A DNA stretch of 64,000 nt, taken from contig NC_072895.1 of the NCBI RefSeq assembly GCF_027943255.1, positions 73,348,001 through 73,412,000 of the forward strand, given 5' to 3'. The first letter of the stretch is position 1, and every line of letters starts with the position of its first letter. The position numbers were made by a program, and so were the translations under genes. The stretch comes from Anastrepha obliqua. Its lineage: Eukaryota > Arthropoda > Insecta > Diptera > Tephritidae. Under the pieces are notes generated by a model that did no database searches, had not been told where the DNA came from, and saw only the letters and a program-made list of their open reading frames with translations. Positions 43,400-56,032 of this stretch are shown in pieces.

Positions 43400-45160
43400 T
43401 TCCATTTATCAAATTCGCCTGTATACACATATTCCATTTCATTCTTGAATTTTTCGCTTAATGCCAACTTTTTGTTGAGTCGTCGAAAAAATTTGAAATG
43501 TAAATTGGTCTGATGGCAGCTATACGCTTTTGGTTTTTGTTGCGCTTGTGTAAACAAAGAGAATTAACTAAATTAAAAATTGCACTCAACGGTTTGTTGG
43601 CTTTCAAATGCGGTACTATGGAGTTTCGGTATGTACATATGTATGGATATGCACGAGTATAGTGTAAATTCTCGTTGTTGCGAGTGAAATGGTCGCAATC
43701 GAAAGTTGCAAATTTTCAAATGTTTGACCTTGTGAACTTCAAATAACCAACGAAAGCATCTATATTATGGCGTCACATCCAGTTCCCCACGCAGGAACAT
43801 AAAACTTTTATATGTTGGAAAGTGTGTCATCGTGTAGTTGAAAGGAAAGTTTAAGGTTTGAAATGTAAATTCACTTTGCAGTGATTTGTATGTACGCAAT
43901 TGTATTAACAATGAAACTGAAATAAATTATTAAAGAGAATCAGAGATTGCACTTAATCGTTAACTCTTCTCTTAATGATAGATGCAAAATCTAGCCGAGT
44001 TTTGTCAAAGCCACGAGCCGGGGTTGCAATTAAGTTTCCTTATAGAAATATTCATTGAATGCAGAGAGTACAAAGAGAGTAAGAGAGAGAGAGAGAGAAA
44101 GTTACAAAATTAGGAACTGAGAATATGAGAAATCAGACTTATTTTTCCTTATTCTATACCATAGAAATGCACTATGCGGTTGAATTGACTCACATCGTTA
44201 GTGTTTTAGCTGCCTTACTGAAACATGAGATCTCTTCTGCTCTAAGATACATAACTTTCCATTCAATCAACAATAAAACTGTACAAACAAAATCAAACAT
44301 TTTCCAAAATGAAAAGTTTCCGGCAATAGATTCTGATAGAGAGAAGGGCGGGGAAAATATGTGTATCGGCGCCTTGAAATAAATTAACGCAAAAATGTGT
44401 CTATTTACTTCAGTTTACTGAAAGTGATGTTGCAGACTAATTCACATAAATAAATATGGTAGACAGATCAAATTTAAATCTTACAATATTTCCAATATAT
44501 GTACACGCTACAGTAGTTGGTACACAATCACGCAGATAGTGCAATAAGTGCATTAAATGCATAATTACTCGTATTACTAGAAAGGTTAAATAAACGATTA
44601 TTTCTTAGACTATAGAGTGAAGCATCGCTTTGAAATTGCTTTAATAGAATAACTCCAATTTTTGTCGACTTACATAAGAGGTAGAATTCTTGCTATTTTT
44701 CAGAAAGTGTTTGTACTTTTCCGATTTTCCTCCCATGAAACTCACATTAATGAGTATTATTCAATGAGAGATCATACTAAAGTAACCGGAATTTCAGTGT
44801 TTAAAGTCAGTGGAATTTTTTCTGATCAAACCGGCCATTGCAAATGCTTTGGTTGCCACATAATCGATATGCGAATGAAAGTTTAGTATCAAAAAAAAAA
44901 AAAACACACACACAGATATTTTATTCACCACTTCCGGCTAGAATGCAGTTGTTTAATTTATAAGTAACAGAAAATAAAAATTTGGTTTCCTGGTATATGT
45001 TACAACAAAACATATATTGATATTTCAAAATAAATGGTTTGGTGAGTACCAATTTTGAAAGACATCAAGATCCAACAGTATGTTTTGACTATCTGACAAG
45101 TCATATACCTCTTGGAGGAGTTTTATATCGTCCGAAAACAGTTTGGAAACTTAAAATGAT
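43400..45160. other. Intergenic, AG microsatellite
   Basis: No gene was recognised. An AG-rich run (GAGAGAGAGAGAGAGAAAG) lies at about 44083-44101. The open frames at 44125-44382 and 44662-44886 have no recognisable domains. Confidence 0.45.
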
Positions 45161-45472
45161 TCTTCTTCTAATTGGCGCGATAACCGCTTACGCGATTTTG
45201 GCAGAGTTTAACAAAGCGCGCCAGTCGTTTCTTTCTCGTGCTAACCGGCGCCAATTGGACACACCAAGTGAAGACAAGTCCTTCTCCACCTGATCTTTCC
45301 AGCGCAGAGGAGGCCTTCCTCTTCCTCTGCTACCACCAGCTGGTACCGCATCGAATAGTTTCAGTGCCGGAGCGTTTGTATCCATTCGGACGACATGACC
45401 CAGCCAACGTAGCCGCTCGAGCTTTATTCGCTGCGCTATGTCTATGTCGTCGTAAAGCTCATACAGCTCATA
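45161..45472 (-). mobile_element. RTE-like LINE 3' end, copy 3
   Basis: This 5'-truncated minus-strand copy contains only the last ~95 residues of the ORF: LYDDIDIAQRIKLERLRWLG, GGSRGRGRPPLRW and NWRRLARERNDWRALLNSAK. It ends with the family 3' terminus CGCGCCAATTAGAAGAAGA (minus strand, 45179 down to 45161). The open frame is intact over its length and very close to copy 1 at 18881-19370, so the family was active relatively recently. Confidence 0.85.
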
Positions 45473-45554
45473 CATAAGCCCTCACCATCAATTTAAAGTT
45501 TATAAAGGAGAAGCTGGTAGACTAGGAAACTATGCGGAATCGTATCTTTCATGT

Positions 45555-46611
45555 TTACGAGGTGGATTCAATAAGTACCCGTATAAGAAATGAAGACACA
45601 ATGTTTTCAACAAATTTTATTTTTATTTTTGAAGATAGTCACCTTTTATAAAGATACGCCAGCCATTTTTTAACCTCTCCAGAAATCGGATTTATCAAAC
45701 TGACCAAAGTACACCTCTGTCTGGGCTATGATTTGAACAAATTTTTCCCGCGAGCTTTTCCTTCACGTTAGTGAACAAGAAAATATTGCAAGGTGCCAGA
45801 TCGGATGAATACGGGGGGTGGGACAGCAATTCATAACACAATTTATGCAGTTTGGCGGTGACAACTCTGGATGAACATGCTAGTGCGTTATCGTGGTGAA
45901 ACAAAACCTTCTTTTTCGCCAAATTCGGCCGTGTCTCCTTCAATGTTTTGTGAAAGCGGTCCAACAACACACTATAGTATTGTCCAGTGATCGTGCTTCC
46001 TTTTTGTAAAAAATCCATGAGGATGACACCGGGAGAAATCTATTGTTTTGATTGTTGCTTAGTGTCTGGTGCGTAATGAGGAATCCTCGGTGACAACTCG
46101 ACGCAAAAGTTTCTTCGGATCTCGCTTAAATTGTTCCAAACACTGCTTCCAAGTTAACCGAGGCATCAGCTTGTTGTTGCTTGTGAGCAATCGCAGCACC
46201 CATCGGGCCGAAAATTTTGTCATCGCCAACTTATAATGTAAAATATTAACTGCCGTTCCGGTCGCCACACCTATAGCCTCTGTTACTTCGCACACTTTCG
46301 TTCGTCGATCAGTGGGAATCATGTCGTGGACTCTTTGACTGATTTCCTCGATAACCACATCTGCCGAACGTCTTAGGCGCTCCTCATCAAACACGAATGT
46401 TTAATAACGTTTAAATTCGTTGAACCAATATCTAACTGTGGTCATAGCTGGCGAAGCGTCCCCATAGAGAGCATCCAATTTTGCTTTTATCTCCTGGCAT
46501 TTTTTTACCATCCGAAAACAAAAGGCGAATTACCGAACGATACTTCTCTTTTTTCATCTTAGTGAAAATCACGAAACACGTCTTACTCGATTAGCTGCCA
46601 AATCCGAACTA
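45555..46611 (-). mobile_element. DD34D mariner, nearly full-length gene, 5' end lost
   Basis: The left (3') end lies near GAGGTGGATTCAATAAGTAC (about 45560). The right side runs directly into the tail of LINE B copy 2 at 46614, and the matching inverted end is not seen, so the LINE insertion or a deletion has removed it. Confidence 0.75.
45635..46557 (-). pseudogene. Mariner DD34D transposase, frameshifted
   Basis: The ATG at 46557 starts MKKEKYRSVIRLLFSDGK. A frameshift follows; FNEFKRY and FDEERLRRSADVVIEEISQR then cover the HTH region, and VATGTAVNILHYKLAMTKFS the second helix pair. A deletion after ARWVLRLLTSNN affects the first-D segment. The catalytic region reads FHHDNALACSSRVV and YSSDLAPCNIFLF, where the third D has become N. 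IAQTEVYFGQF and a YLQK end follow in another frame. It is inactive. Confidence 0.75.
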
Positions 46612-46613
46612 AC

Positions 46614-47230
46614 GTAGATAGATAGGTAGTGTGGCTGTCGCAACGACACACTTAGACCTTTCGTAGATCCATTGTGATACCACTGGAGCTTAGCCTTACA
46701 CTATGGGTTCCTTTTCAAACCATGCGGTAGCTCTAATAAACGAGCAAAGCTTCGTTAGTTTTAGATGCGCTATGTCCGCTCCATCAGTTAAAAATGCCGT
46801 ATCAAGAATGCGGAGCCTCCTTATAGCTAAGCTTTCACACTCACATAAAAGGTGTCTGACTGTTTCCTCTTCTTCTTATTATCACAGCTTCTACAGAAAT
46901 AAAAAGTATGAGAGTCGTAACCTTCTAGCGTAGCTGCTTATTAAACAATGACCAGTTAATATCTCGTATCTTCCAATCATCTTCCCTTTGCCCCATTCGG
47001 CTGTCGGTGGAAAACGTACCGTAAAGTCTTTCTTGAAGTTAAGGTCGGGGACTGTGTAGTTCAATCTGTTTTTGAGCAGCGAGGGTCCCTGTAGGAGAAT
47101 CTTACTGTGACCGTACGAGCTTGTTGTCCAGCTTTCAATGTCTCTGAGTCTCACCGCGCTGCAAGTAGCGATTGTTCACATTGAGCGCTTCAGTAGGACT
47201 GGTGCTAAGCGCTCCTGTAGTTAAGATATC
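46614..47230 (-). mobile_element. LINE family B, 5'-truncated copy 2
   Basis: The tail is TAGA/TAGG repeats at 46614-46630, followed on the minus strand by the family C-terminus (complement of 46700-46960 matches copy 1: LTGHCLI, ARRLRLSYF). The zinc-knuckle region is frameshifted. Upstream sequence to about 47230 belongs to the same element or an adjoining LINE piece and is only partly alignable. Confidence 0.7.
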
Positions 47231-47348
47231 TACTGTTCTTTGTATAACTATACGGAAACCATCTTCAATACCCACTTAAGTTTGGTTTAATTCGGTGAAA
47301 AGACACGGCCGGTTAGCGAACACACACAAAAAGTTGACTTTATTTTAT

Positions 47349-47652
47349 ACATAAGATATATAATATAATTGGCGCGGACACCCTTTTTGGGTGTTTGGCC
47401 GAGCTCCTGCTCCTATTTGTGGTATGCGTTTTGATGTTGTTCCGCAAATTTAGGGACCTACAATTTAAGCCGACTCCGAACGGCAGATATTTTTATGAGA
47501 AGCTTTTTCATGGCAGAAATACACTCGAAGGTTTGCCATTGTTGAAAATGTTTTTCTAAATTTTTGGTGTTTCACCGAGATTCTAATCTACGCTCTCTCT
47601 GTGAATTCCGAATGGTAGTCACGCACCAACCCATTCGGCTACGACGGCCGCC
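47349..47652 (-). mobile_element. tRNA-derived SINE, copy e (full length)
   Basis: This is a full-length minus-strand copy. The head is GGCGGCCGTCGTAGCCGAAT at 47652, with GTTGGTGCGTGACTACCATT close to a consensus head. The B box is worn (AGATTAGAATCTCGG). The body matches copies c and g, and the 3' end is CGCGCCAATTA (47376 down to 47366) followed by a TATATATCTTAT tail. Confidence 0.9.
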
Positions 47653-49670
47653 GTATTATTATGCTCTTGTTAAAAAAAAGCAGATAATAGTATGCATAAA
47701 AGCGCTCATCTAGCACTTCATAAATACTTATTGAGAAAACTTGTTTGCAATCATATACATCAATCAATATAATGTAAATGAATTTTCAAAATTTATGTTA
47801 CCTATTTATTTTGAACCTCCCTTAAAATTATGAGCAATTATAGGTATCTTTTTTTTCTACAACATCTGCGCGTTCAAACATGTGCTCACGCATAAACTTT
47901 CTTGAAGTCATCAGCGGCCACAATCTAATCGATAGCAACACATCGAATATCCATTTAAAGGACACAAAAAATGCAGCTTGACACCTCATAATTTTTGCAA
48001 GTGAACAGGCGGTTTCCAACTACTACAACACCATCCAGCTACTGTGTACCTTTTTATGATGCACCTGAATTCGTTCAACGCCATGTCACTAACGCAAGCC
48101 TATCCAGGACTTTTCGCTGAGTGGTCACGAATTGCTAATAACTGCCTGTTGGGCCATCGGTGGATGTAGCAAATGCTTTCTGGTGCCGCCTGATAATTGT
48201 TATTGCACACATTGATGTATGTGTATACGTTTATATGTATGCAAGCTCGCTACATCTGACAGCTCACATTGGCGTGGCAGGATATTAACTAATTTCCAGT
48301 CGCAGCAGTTCGCAACAACAGAAATTGCTTTCACATTCTCTTACAACTACATTTGCATCGAAGAAGCCGTTTAATTGCAGCTGCCATACTTCCCGGCCGG
48401 GTGCTCAGCCAAAGAGTTAAGCCAAAGTTTGTGAACCGAACCGAAATGAAGTGAAGCGAGGTGCATTGAGGAGTAGCATTGCGACGTGTTTAGCGTAGGG
48501 TGACTTTGAGGCGATAAGCAATTGCAAATGGATGAAGATGATTAGCCAGCCGTTTTGATGAGGGGTTTCGATATCGTGCGTGTAAATTATGCAAATTTGC
48601 ATATATAAAATTTAAATGATGTAAGGCGTGGCAGAGCGTCGTTAGTAATACATGACCTGCTAAAGAAGGAAGTTGTGAAAAACGAAGAACATACGAATAT
48701 GTATGCGTAAACACGGCATCTCATGTGCATAGGTCTGGTGTTTTTGTTTGCAAAAGGGGTGAAAACTGAAAAGTGCAACTTTTTGTTGTTGTATCCTAAA
48801 CAACGTGTGTATACTTCGGCCTACAATATATATACGCTTTTATTTCCAACTAATATTTAAAAATAATGAAATGCAAGATGAAGGGGAGCGAGAATTGGTC
48901 GTTTTGAATAGGTAGGTATGTGCAGCGGACATTTGCATATACGTTACTCGTTAGTCATGGTTGTGGTATTATGTTTTAAGTTAGAAAACTAAAAGTTATA
49001 GAACAGTTCACATACCTACTTAATTAAAAAATAAAAGTACGCTTAGGTACTGTTCTCCGTCTGTGTGAAAGCGTGACCAAAAATTTTAAGCACGCTGCCT
49101 GGAATTCTTAATTCCCTTTATTATCGGTGAAAATTAGGCCCCAGGTAAGCAAAAACATCTGCCACAGGGTATTCCATCTAGTGTAAAGAATTTGAATGAT
49201 CGATTTTTAGACTTGGAGAGCTAACTTAATATCGGCGACTTGTCAAAAATTTAGTTTACATTTCGACATTTAAATACAAAATAAGTGGCTGTTCGATTGA
49301 ATAAGATTGAGAAATATTCAAATTTAATATCGAAAACAAAAGTCTTAGGTGATATCGAGTGAGTCCTTAGAAGCTGCGTTTTGACTATATTAGATTGTTT
49401 CTTGTGAGGTGTCGTTAAGAATAAATGCTATATTAATCTTCTAGAGTCCATTCAAGAGTTGAAACCTGAAACTGAAGTTGACATTGGTAAGGTAAGTATC
49501 GAAACTCTTGAAAATCTACTGAAAAATTAAATGACAGATTGGATTACTTTATGGAATAAAAAAACATCATTGAGAAATATAAAAGCGCATTTTATTTAAC
49601 AAAACTTAAATTCCGAACGATAAATGTCAGCAGCAGTAGCACGAATGTTAAGACTTGACTGTGCTGAATG
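47653..49670. other. Intergenic, no gene seen
   Basis: About 2 kb without a recognisable element or exon. Confidence 0.4.
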
Positions 49671-49683
49671 CAAAATATACTTT

Positions 49684-50942
49684 TTTTTTGTCGGGACAAC
49701 TAGCAAGTGCAGCACTCAGACATTAATTCAGTCCATTGTACTACACTTGGATTCCCTTTTAATTTTCTTTAAATCTACCCGTTCTCCGAAGAAATCTGAG
49801 TAGATCTTGTGGTGCCAAGGAGCCAAGATGGTCGTTTCTTAACACATCAGTGCCTCAAACTTGATTCGAGCGAAGGCGGGGCAGACACACAGGAAGTGGT
49901 CCGCGTCTGATCCTTCTCTTCACAAGCTGGGCAGAGTACACTGTCTGAGATGCCCAACCTTTCCATGTGCTTTGCCCACAGAAAGTGGCCCGTCATCAGT
50001 CCAACCAGCCGTCTGCACTCCCCTCTGCTTAATGACAGAAGGGTTTGCGACAGTCGATCGGAAATGACAGGTAACATCAGTTTTGTCCATCTGCAGCCTC
50101 TCTCAGCCTGCCAAGCTCGCTTGTGGGTGGAAGTTACCCATTTGCTAACCGTGGCCATGATGGCTGCAGAAGGGAGTGGCAAAACGCGCTATGGGCCAAA
50201 GAAGTTGGCCTCAGAGCCCATCTTAGCAAAGGAGTCAGAGGTCTATTATGTCTACCGACATAGTTCAGCCTGGATTTACAGGACTTCACTACCCCTGATG
50301 TGGTTGGAGGGCTGTCTAAGGCCATAAGCGCAGCTTAGCTGTCGCTGCAGACACATATAGATCTGCCTCTCCACGTTTTTCCACAACAAAGTTCATCGCT
50401 TCTTGAACTGGATACACCCCAGCTTGAAACACAGATGCATGCATTTCAAGACCAAAGTGCAGTTTTGTCCCGTTGGATTCCACGTAGACCCCAGAGCCGG
50501 AGCCATGCTCGGTCCTGGAGCCATCCGTAAAAATGCGAAAACAGTTTTGCTGGGCTTATTTTCTGAGTCTCCCCACAACTGAGCCTCTGGTAACACTACA
50601 CTGTATCTCTTTTCAAGTACGACCCTTGATGGCATGGAGTCAAGGGGCATGGAGAGAATCGTTGGATCGATGCCCTTGCCTTCTCTGTGTTCCAATGCCG
50701 GACAAGGGCCGTACCAGTTCCCACTGTGTTTCAGTCTGCAGATGGCCTTCAAGGCCTCTCCTTGGATGAAAGCATCAAGTGGTGGTAAACCAATCAGAGC
50801 ATCTAGTGCCGGGCCTGAAGTAGTCGGAAAAGCTCCGGTGCAACAGATGGCCACAGTGCGTTGTAGTCTTGATAAGGTCCTCCTGACTCCCACTAGAGAG
50901 AGTCTACTCATCCAGACCACTGATGCATAGGTGATAATGGGT
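49684..50942 (-). mobile_element. LINE family A, longest copy (1.26 kb)
   Basis: This is a minus-strand 5'-truncated insertion with its A-tail as the T-run at 49681-49689. It is flanked by the direct repeat CAAAATATACTTT (49671-49683 and 50943-50955). It extends the family upstream of the copies at 4235 and 7558 to include the RNase H domain and the end of the RT. Confidence 0.88.
49760..50935 (-). pseudogene. LINE A ORF2 end: RT tail, RNase H, zinc knuckle
   Basis: The minus strand reads SRLQRTVAICCTGAFPTTSG and ALIGLPPLDAFIQGEALKAI (region after the RT). In a second frame it reads IFTDGSRTEHGSGSGVY (the RNase H first D) with FQAGVYPVQEAMNFVVEK (E). The C-terminal HKRAWQAERGCRWTKL, LTGHFLWAKHMERLG-like sequence and the CPACEE zinc motif are the same as in copy 1. 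Several frameshifts and an 'ARE' to 'EKD' disruption in the knuckle make it inactive. Confidence 0.8.
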
Positions 50943-51149
50943 CAAAATATACTTTCTCTTAAACTATTTTATGCCTATGCCCACCATGGCAACCAGTATA
51001 CATTTCGTGAGCCACTAGAATCACTAAAAAACAAAAAGCTGATTGATGTACGAACTTTGTGGGAAAACAAGAACTCATGTCAGCGCATCGTCGAAAGGTT
51101 TATTCGATGGTTTTGGGTTTACAAAATATTTGTCGTAACATCATCATTC

Positions 51150-51298
51150 GCCCCTTGGCAGGCAATGCAAAACTCCGAGTGTCCTGATAAAAAATATCTA
51201 CCGCTCACATCAAGACGGACACCACAAATAGGAGGAGGAGCTCGGCCAAACACTCAAAAAGGGTGTACGCGCCAATTTAATATATTAATAATATCGAA
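51150..51298 (+). mobile_element. tRNA-derived SINE, copy f (5'-truncated)
   Basis: It starts in the body (CCTTGGCAGGCAATGCAAAA), keeps GGAGGAGCTCGGCCAAACAC and ends GTACGCGCCAATTTAATATA with an AT-rich tail. A mariner remnant begins immediately after this tail. Confidence 0.8.
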
Positions 51299-51299
51299 C

Positions 51300-52045
51300 A
51301 AATAGTTTGTCTTGAATGTTGCAGGAAGCCCATGGTGAGTGTGCTTATCGAAAACACGAGTGGTATAAGGCTTTTGCAGAGGGCCGAGAAGTCGTGGAAG
51401 ATTTGCCCCGATCTGGTCGCTCATTAACGTCTTCAACTGATGAAAACGTCAACCAAGACAAGGAAATTATGCTGAAAAACCATCATTTAAGTTGAAGGAG
51501 GTAGCTAGTGACCTTAGCGTGTTCCACGAATCAATTCGCAGTATTTTACACCATAAATTGGACATGAGACGCGAGGCTGCTCGACTCGGTCCAAGAGAGT
51601 TGAATTTCTTTCAAGAAATTCATCGGAAGAAGGTGGGTATAGAATGAGTGGGTATATGAGTTTGACATGCAAACCAGTCAACAGGCGGCTGAATGACGCT
51701 ATCCACATGAGCCGAAAGCCAAAATACCACGTCAAAGTCGGTCAAAAGTGAAAGTCATGCTACTCGTTTTCTTTGATTATCACTGTGTTATGCACTCGGA
51801 AATCCTTCAAAATGGTTCTACGTTAAATAAAGAATGTGAGAATGTAAGTAAAAGAGAACGTGCGTAGGGAAGGGCCCAATTTGTGGAAAGAAAACTCGTG
51901 GATCTTGAACCATGATACGCACCTTCTTACAAGGTTCATATTGTGAACACTTTTTTGACCAAAAACTCCGTTACGGAGAATTCGCTAAAGGAGCTGAAGA
52001 AGGTGCTTTGATGATTGGACCATTTACTATGCATTTAAATGCAAA
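51300..52045 (+). pseudogene. DD34D mariner remnant (same family as 31796-32510)
   Basis: Short blocks in three frames reproduce the order seen at 31796-32510: EWYKAF-like sequence, GREVVEDLPRSGRS, LSVFHESIRSILHHKLDM, EFDMQTSQQAAE and KVKVMLLVFFDYH, then FGEFAKGAEEG towards the end. No frame stays open for long. It begins directly in the tail of SINE copy f. Confidence 0.7.
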
Positions 52046-52049
52046 GTGT

Positions 52050-52982
52050 ACTCTAGTGCGGCATTCCTAGATATATCTGAAGCATTCGATCGAACGTTCG
52101 ATTTATAAAGTTAAGAATATCCTCATAACTATTACATTTTAGTCGAATCATATCTCAAACACCAATTGTTCTTTGTTAAGCAAGGAGAAGAACGGTCTGA
52201 ACTCTGCGAAAGTTCAGCTGGTCTTCCTCAAGGTAGTGTAATGGGTCCCATTCTATATCTGCTTCTCAGACACGACCTACCAGCATCCAAAGTACCAAAT
52301 GTTGGCACATTTGCATACGATACGGCATTTCTTCCAATGGGCACACTTCCACAATATGATAACCCAATGGCTTCAAGGTTGGTGAATTATACCAAACGAG
52401 ACAAAGTCTGCCCAAATTACGTTCTACCTCAAACGTTGAACCTGCCTTCCTCTTAAACTCAAAAAACGTGGCTATTCTACAGTGTAATGAGACTAAATAC
52501 TTAGGCATGCACCTTGACAGCAAGCTCATGTGGAAAACTCATATCTTTACAAAACATTAAGCTTTGGGAACGAAGCTTACAAACTTACACTGGCTTCTTA
52601 ACTCAAAATCCCAAGTCCCACTTTAGAGTAAACTCTTACTCTATTCTACTATTCAGCTGAGTTGAAACCAATTTGGATCTATAGAATACAACTATAGGGA
52701 ACCGCGGCAGCTTCAAATTCTTCAAAGATTCCAACCAATACTCTTAGAATAGTGAATGCTGTATTCTACGTCATAAACACTTAAAATCGCCGTGACCTTG
52801 AAATCCCCACTGTTTTTTCTGATTTAAAAAATTATGTTCCTGCTCACAAAGAAAAATTTCCTGATCACCCAAATGTACTTATTTCTACACTCACTTGTCA
52901 TACAGTGCCTTTTCAGCGACTTAATAGAAATTCAATACTAGATTCAGGGATTATGTAGGATTTAAACGTAGAAAACAAGTAA
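52050..52982 (+). pseudogene. Jockey-clade LINE RT remnant
   Basis: Recognisable RT blocks in order are AAFLDISEAFDR (first catalytic D region), LVESYLKHQLFFVKQ, SAGLPQGSVMGPILYLLLRH, VGTFAYDTAFL (the FADD box reading FAYD), NETKYLGMHLDSKLMWKTHI and LQILQRFQPI. There are several stops and shifts. The change of the first catalytic D of FADD to Y alone would inactivate it. Confidence 0.75.
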
Positions 52983-52984
52983 AA

Positions 52985-53345
52985 GTCAAGATGCCTGATA
53001 TTGGCCCCACAAGAGCAGGACAACTGACGAGAAGGAACCCAATTTTTTCATATCGCTTAGCAACTACCTGGACGATTCCCTGTCTACCTACCTCATTGGC
53101 CTAGCAGTTTTCTGCACTGCCCTGGAACCATGTAGGTCTTCGGTCAAGGGGGATCCTGATCCAGCCCAATATCCTATTTGCGGCTTGCCTGTCGGAGTAA
53201 ATATTTTATTTACTTCCCAGGCAATTGTTAGACAAGAAACTAAGCTATTTCTTTTACTGCGGATTGACGGGGAGCTCCTCGCACAATATTCCTGAATCCA
53301 CTTTTCTACAAATACTGCATCCATTCCCTCTTCCCTTGAAGGAAT
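52985..53345 (-). pseudogene. LINE RNase H fragment
   Basis: On the minus strand, IYSDRQAANRILGWIRIP-like sequence occurs in one frame. In another, TWFQGSAENC, a stop, then ANEVGRQGIVQVV and KRYEKIG follow. This matches the second D (YSDSQAA) and the WVPGH...GN..ANELARQG segment of LINE RNase H domains like that at 27333-27882. It abuts a Jockey remnant of opposite orientation. Confidence 0.5.
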
Positions 53346-55408
53346 GTGGGTGTTGGAGGTTCCGCTTGAGCTCGGAGAGTATGTGCATTGATCTCCTTCT
53401 TTAGTCTTAAAGCCAATAATAGCTCATGCATCTCCATTAGTTAACAGATTATACCACCACAGCAAACTACTTGGAATTTGAACATTTGGCCCCTGGTCAC
53501 TATAGCAAATTAAACATCATCTGAGCCAAGCGAACGAATATTAATCCTTTAGTAATTTTGACCCAAAGTGGATTACTAGTAATTTTAATTGAGCAATTCA
53601 CATTCGTAGGCAAGCCCAGTGTTAAGGCATACATACATATAATGTCAACGGTAGCAACCGGAGGTTATTAAATGAGTGGAATTATATGATTACGGTAGCA
53701 ACAGTTTAAGAGCAACAAGCTGATATCGGAAGGTGAGTTTTAATTGTTCAATACTTTAATTGATAACTACACTTTAATTGAGTCAAAGTATTTATATCCA
53801 TTAAAGTTTCAATGAATGGATGACTCAATGCTTACGACGATTCCCTTTTTTATTGACATTTTACTCTGTCGTGGAAATTACAAAATTGTGGGCATGCAAT
53901 GTACAATATGTGGTTATTTAATACTTTCCCAGGTTATTTAACACCAATTCGCATACAAACTAAGGCGGCACACTTCACTCCAGCTGACACCAGGTGGCGA
54001 CAAAAAAAAAATAAAACACCACAAGTAAACAACTGAGAAACCGAAGAGCACAACGGACGACTAACCAGCCAACAAGTTAACCAACCAACCAACCAGTTAA
54101 CCAGCAGTAAACCAAGCATATAACCAAAGCAACACAACAATTATGCACGCAAGTAGCCAACGGTTGCTGCCGATCGACCGCGTACAAAACGAACAACTGC
54201 AAAGCAGCTTTGCGCCGCCACATGCCCTGGCAGAAATTAGTGAAGCCCCAGTGCGTCAAACGTCGAAAAAGCCGCAAAATAGCAAAGACATTACCACAAG
54301 GGTATTTTGGTCACATATGTGGCAAAGTGTATGTGTGCACTAAATACTCATACATATACACATACATATGTATATACAGGTACATGTTGTGTGACTTGCT
54401 GATTGTTAGTGTAGGTGTATTTGTGATGTTAATGGCAGTTGGCAAATGCAACGGCGGCTTATTGCCATGTACCATCCAAACGCCAGTGTCATAATCTTAA
54501 CCTAACCCCTTTTATCGATACTTCCTCTAACTCCCAGATACCTGCAGAGCGTACAACGTGTACTCGCTACCTTTTTTACAGCCGCAATATGTTTGTATCA
54601 GCATGACCAAGTTAAGACGTTGAGACATTAATTGGCAATTGAAATTGATAGCCGCACATGTGGTCATATCGCAACCATAAGTGGGAAACTATTCGACCGG
54701 GCACACAGGCACGCCGATAAACCGACAAAGCGGCAAACCGGCAAGCTGACTACCAAGCATTCAGTCGACCGTGTGCAGGCATCTACACTCATTGGGAATT
54801 TATGGCATTTTCGTTTGAACTTGATGGCAGTAAGCACACTCAGAGCGTGGAAGTGTGGGGAATGAAGGAGAATTTAACGGAATGCTATTGCTGGACTGGT
54901 GAAGAGGCATAGAATGCCTGCTCTCACACTCACAGGGCTAGCACCAGACACACATTGTTTTCGAAGGTATTGTGAATTTTGTAAATATTTAATCGAGGTT
55001 GAGCGCTGCTTTCTCGGTAAAGGAATGAATACATGTCACGAGGTTAAAGATTAAGTGCTCCCATTATTCTTACCATTATTAAATGCTAATAGCTGATAGG
55101 TCATGAGTGCAGTGCAAACACCTTATCATGGAAAATACGATTATCGCGCACTATTGTATGCATACCTATGTATACATATTGTGGTTGGATAATAATTAAG
55201 AGCTAAAGTATTTTAGAAATATTGCGTGTACTGTGGGTGTATAACAGAGCAGTTAAATTTAGATTACGATTAGTAGTCAAAAAGATTAAATTGTGGATTG
55301 TGAATAGAAATAATCAAAAAGCAATCATGATTTCTTAATAAATAATTAAGGACGTAGTCTGGTCAAATACTAATTTTTAATAGATATTTTTTAGGAATCT
55401 TTTTTTTT
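53346..55408. other. Intergenic, CCAA and ATAC repeats
   Basis: No gene was recognised. Simple repeats lie at about 54066-54108 (CCAACCAACC/AGTTAACC) and at about 54345-54380 (CATATA). Confidence 0.45.
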
Positions 55409-55409
55409 T

Positions 55410-56032
55410 GACGTGATAACGTCTTATAATTCGATTTAGCCGGCTGCACGCACGAAAAAATGTGTCGTTACCTTGCTCATGGTCATTACCTTGCTCGAAC
55501 TGCAAGCGAAAGCGCGTAACGATTGACAAAGAGCACAATCGGCCCCCGCGTTCGGGTACGTTCGACATCTGGCGCTCTCCTACTTGAGTGAGCATACATA
55601 AATATGTATGTATATGCGCATATGTATATAAATTCACATATTTGTATTTGCATATGCCTTCTTCCTGTGTGCATGGTAATGAACCATTTCTCTGTTGAGA
55701 ATAGGACGATGAGAGGAAAAGTAGGAAATATGAAAGGGAGTGTTTCGAGTGTAATGTTTCTTGAAAAAGTCAAATCGATGATGGTGCCTCTTCATGTTGT
55801 TGACTTATTAACGTCTGATGCACAATCGAAATTGAACATATCTTTCATGAATTTGATAAATGTTTCGTAATTTTTCACGCTTGTGTAAATGTAACGTGAC
55901 CTATTCCATTGCGATTCGATTTACCTCCTTCTCTATATCCATACAAAATATCTATCAAACAAATAAAATTAAAATTTTGTTTTGAAAATTGCAACCATTA
56001 CATCAGTATTTTCTTATGACGTTGTCACGTTA
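55410..56032. mobile_element. Candidate inverted-repeat (MITE-like) element
   Basis: The left edge GACGTGATAACGTCTTATAA (55410-55429) is matched in inverted orientation by the right edge, which reads inwards AACGTGACAACGTCATAAG from 56032. The shared core is ACGTGAYAACGTC. Each end is itself a short palindrome (ACGT-4 nt-ACGT). No target duplication is evident and no transposase is encoded, so the class is unknown. Confidence 0.45.

Noticed and set aside
44125..44886. Two small open frames as candidate host exons
   Set aside because: No domain, no convincing splice sites and no conserved features that I could identify.
53920..54140. CCAACCAACC-type repeat as a telomere-like or satellite array
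   Set aside because: It is only a few irregular units, consistent with an ordinary microsatellite.
54143..54343. Open frame starting MHASSQRLLPIDRV
   Set aside because: Short, unrecognised and next to simple repeats. It is not enough to call an exon.
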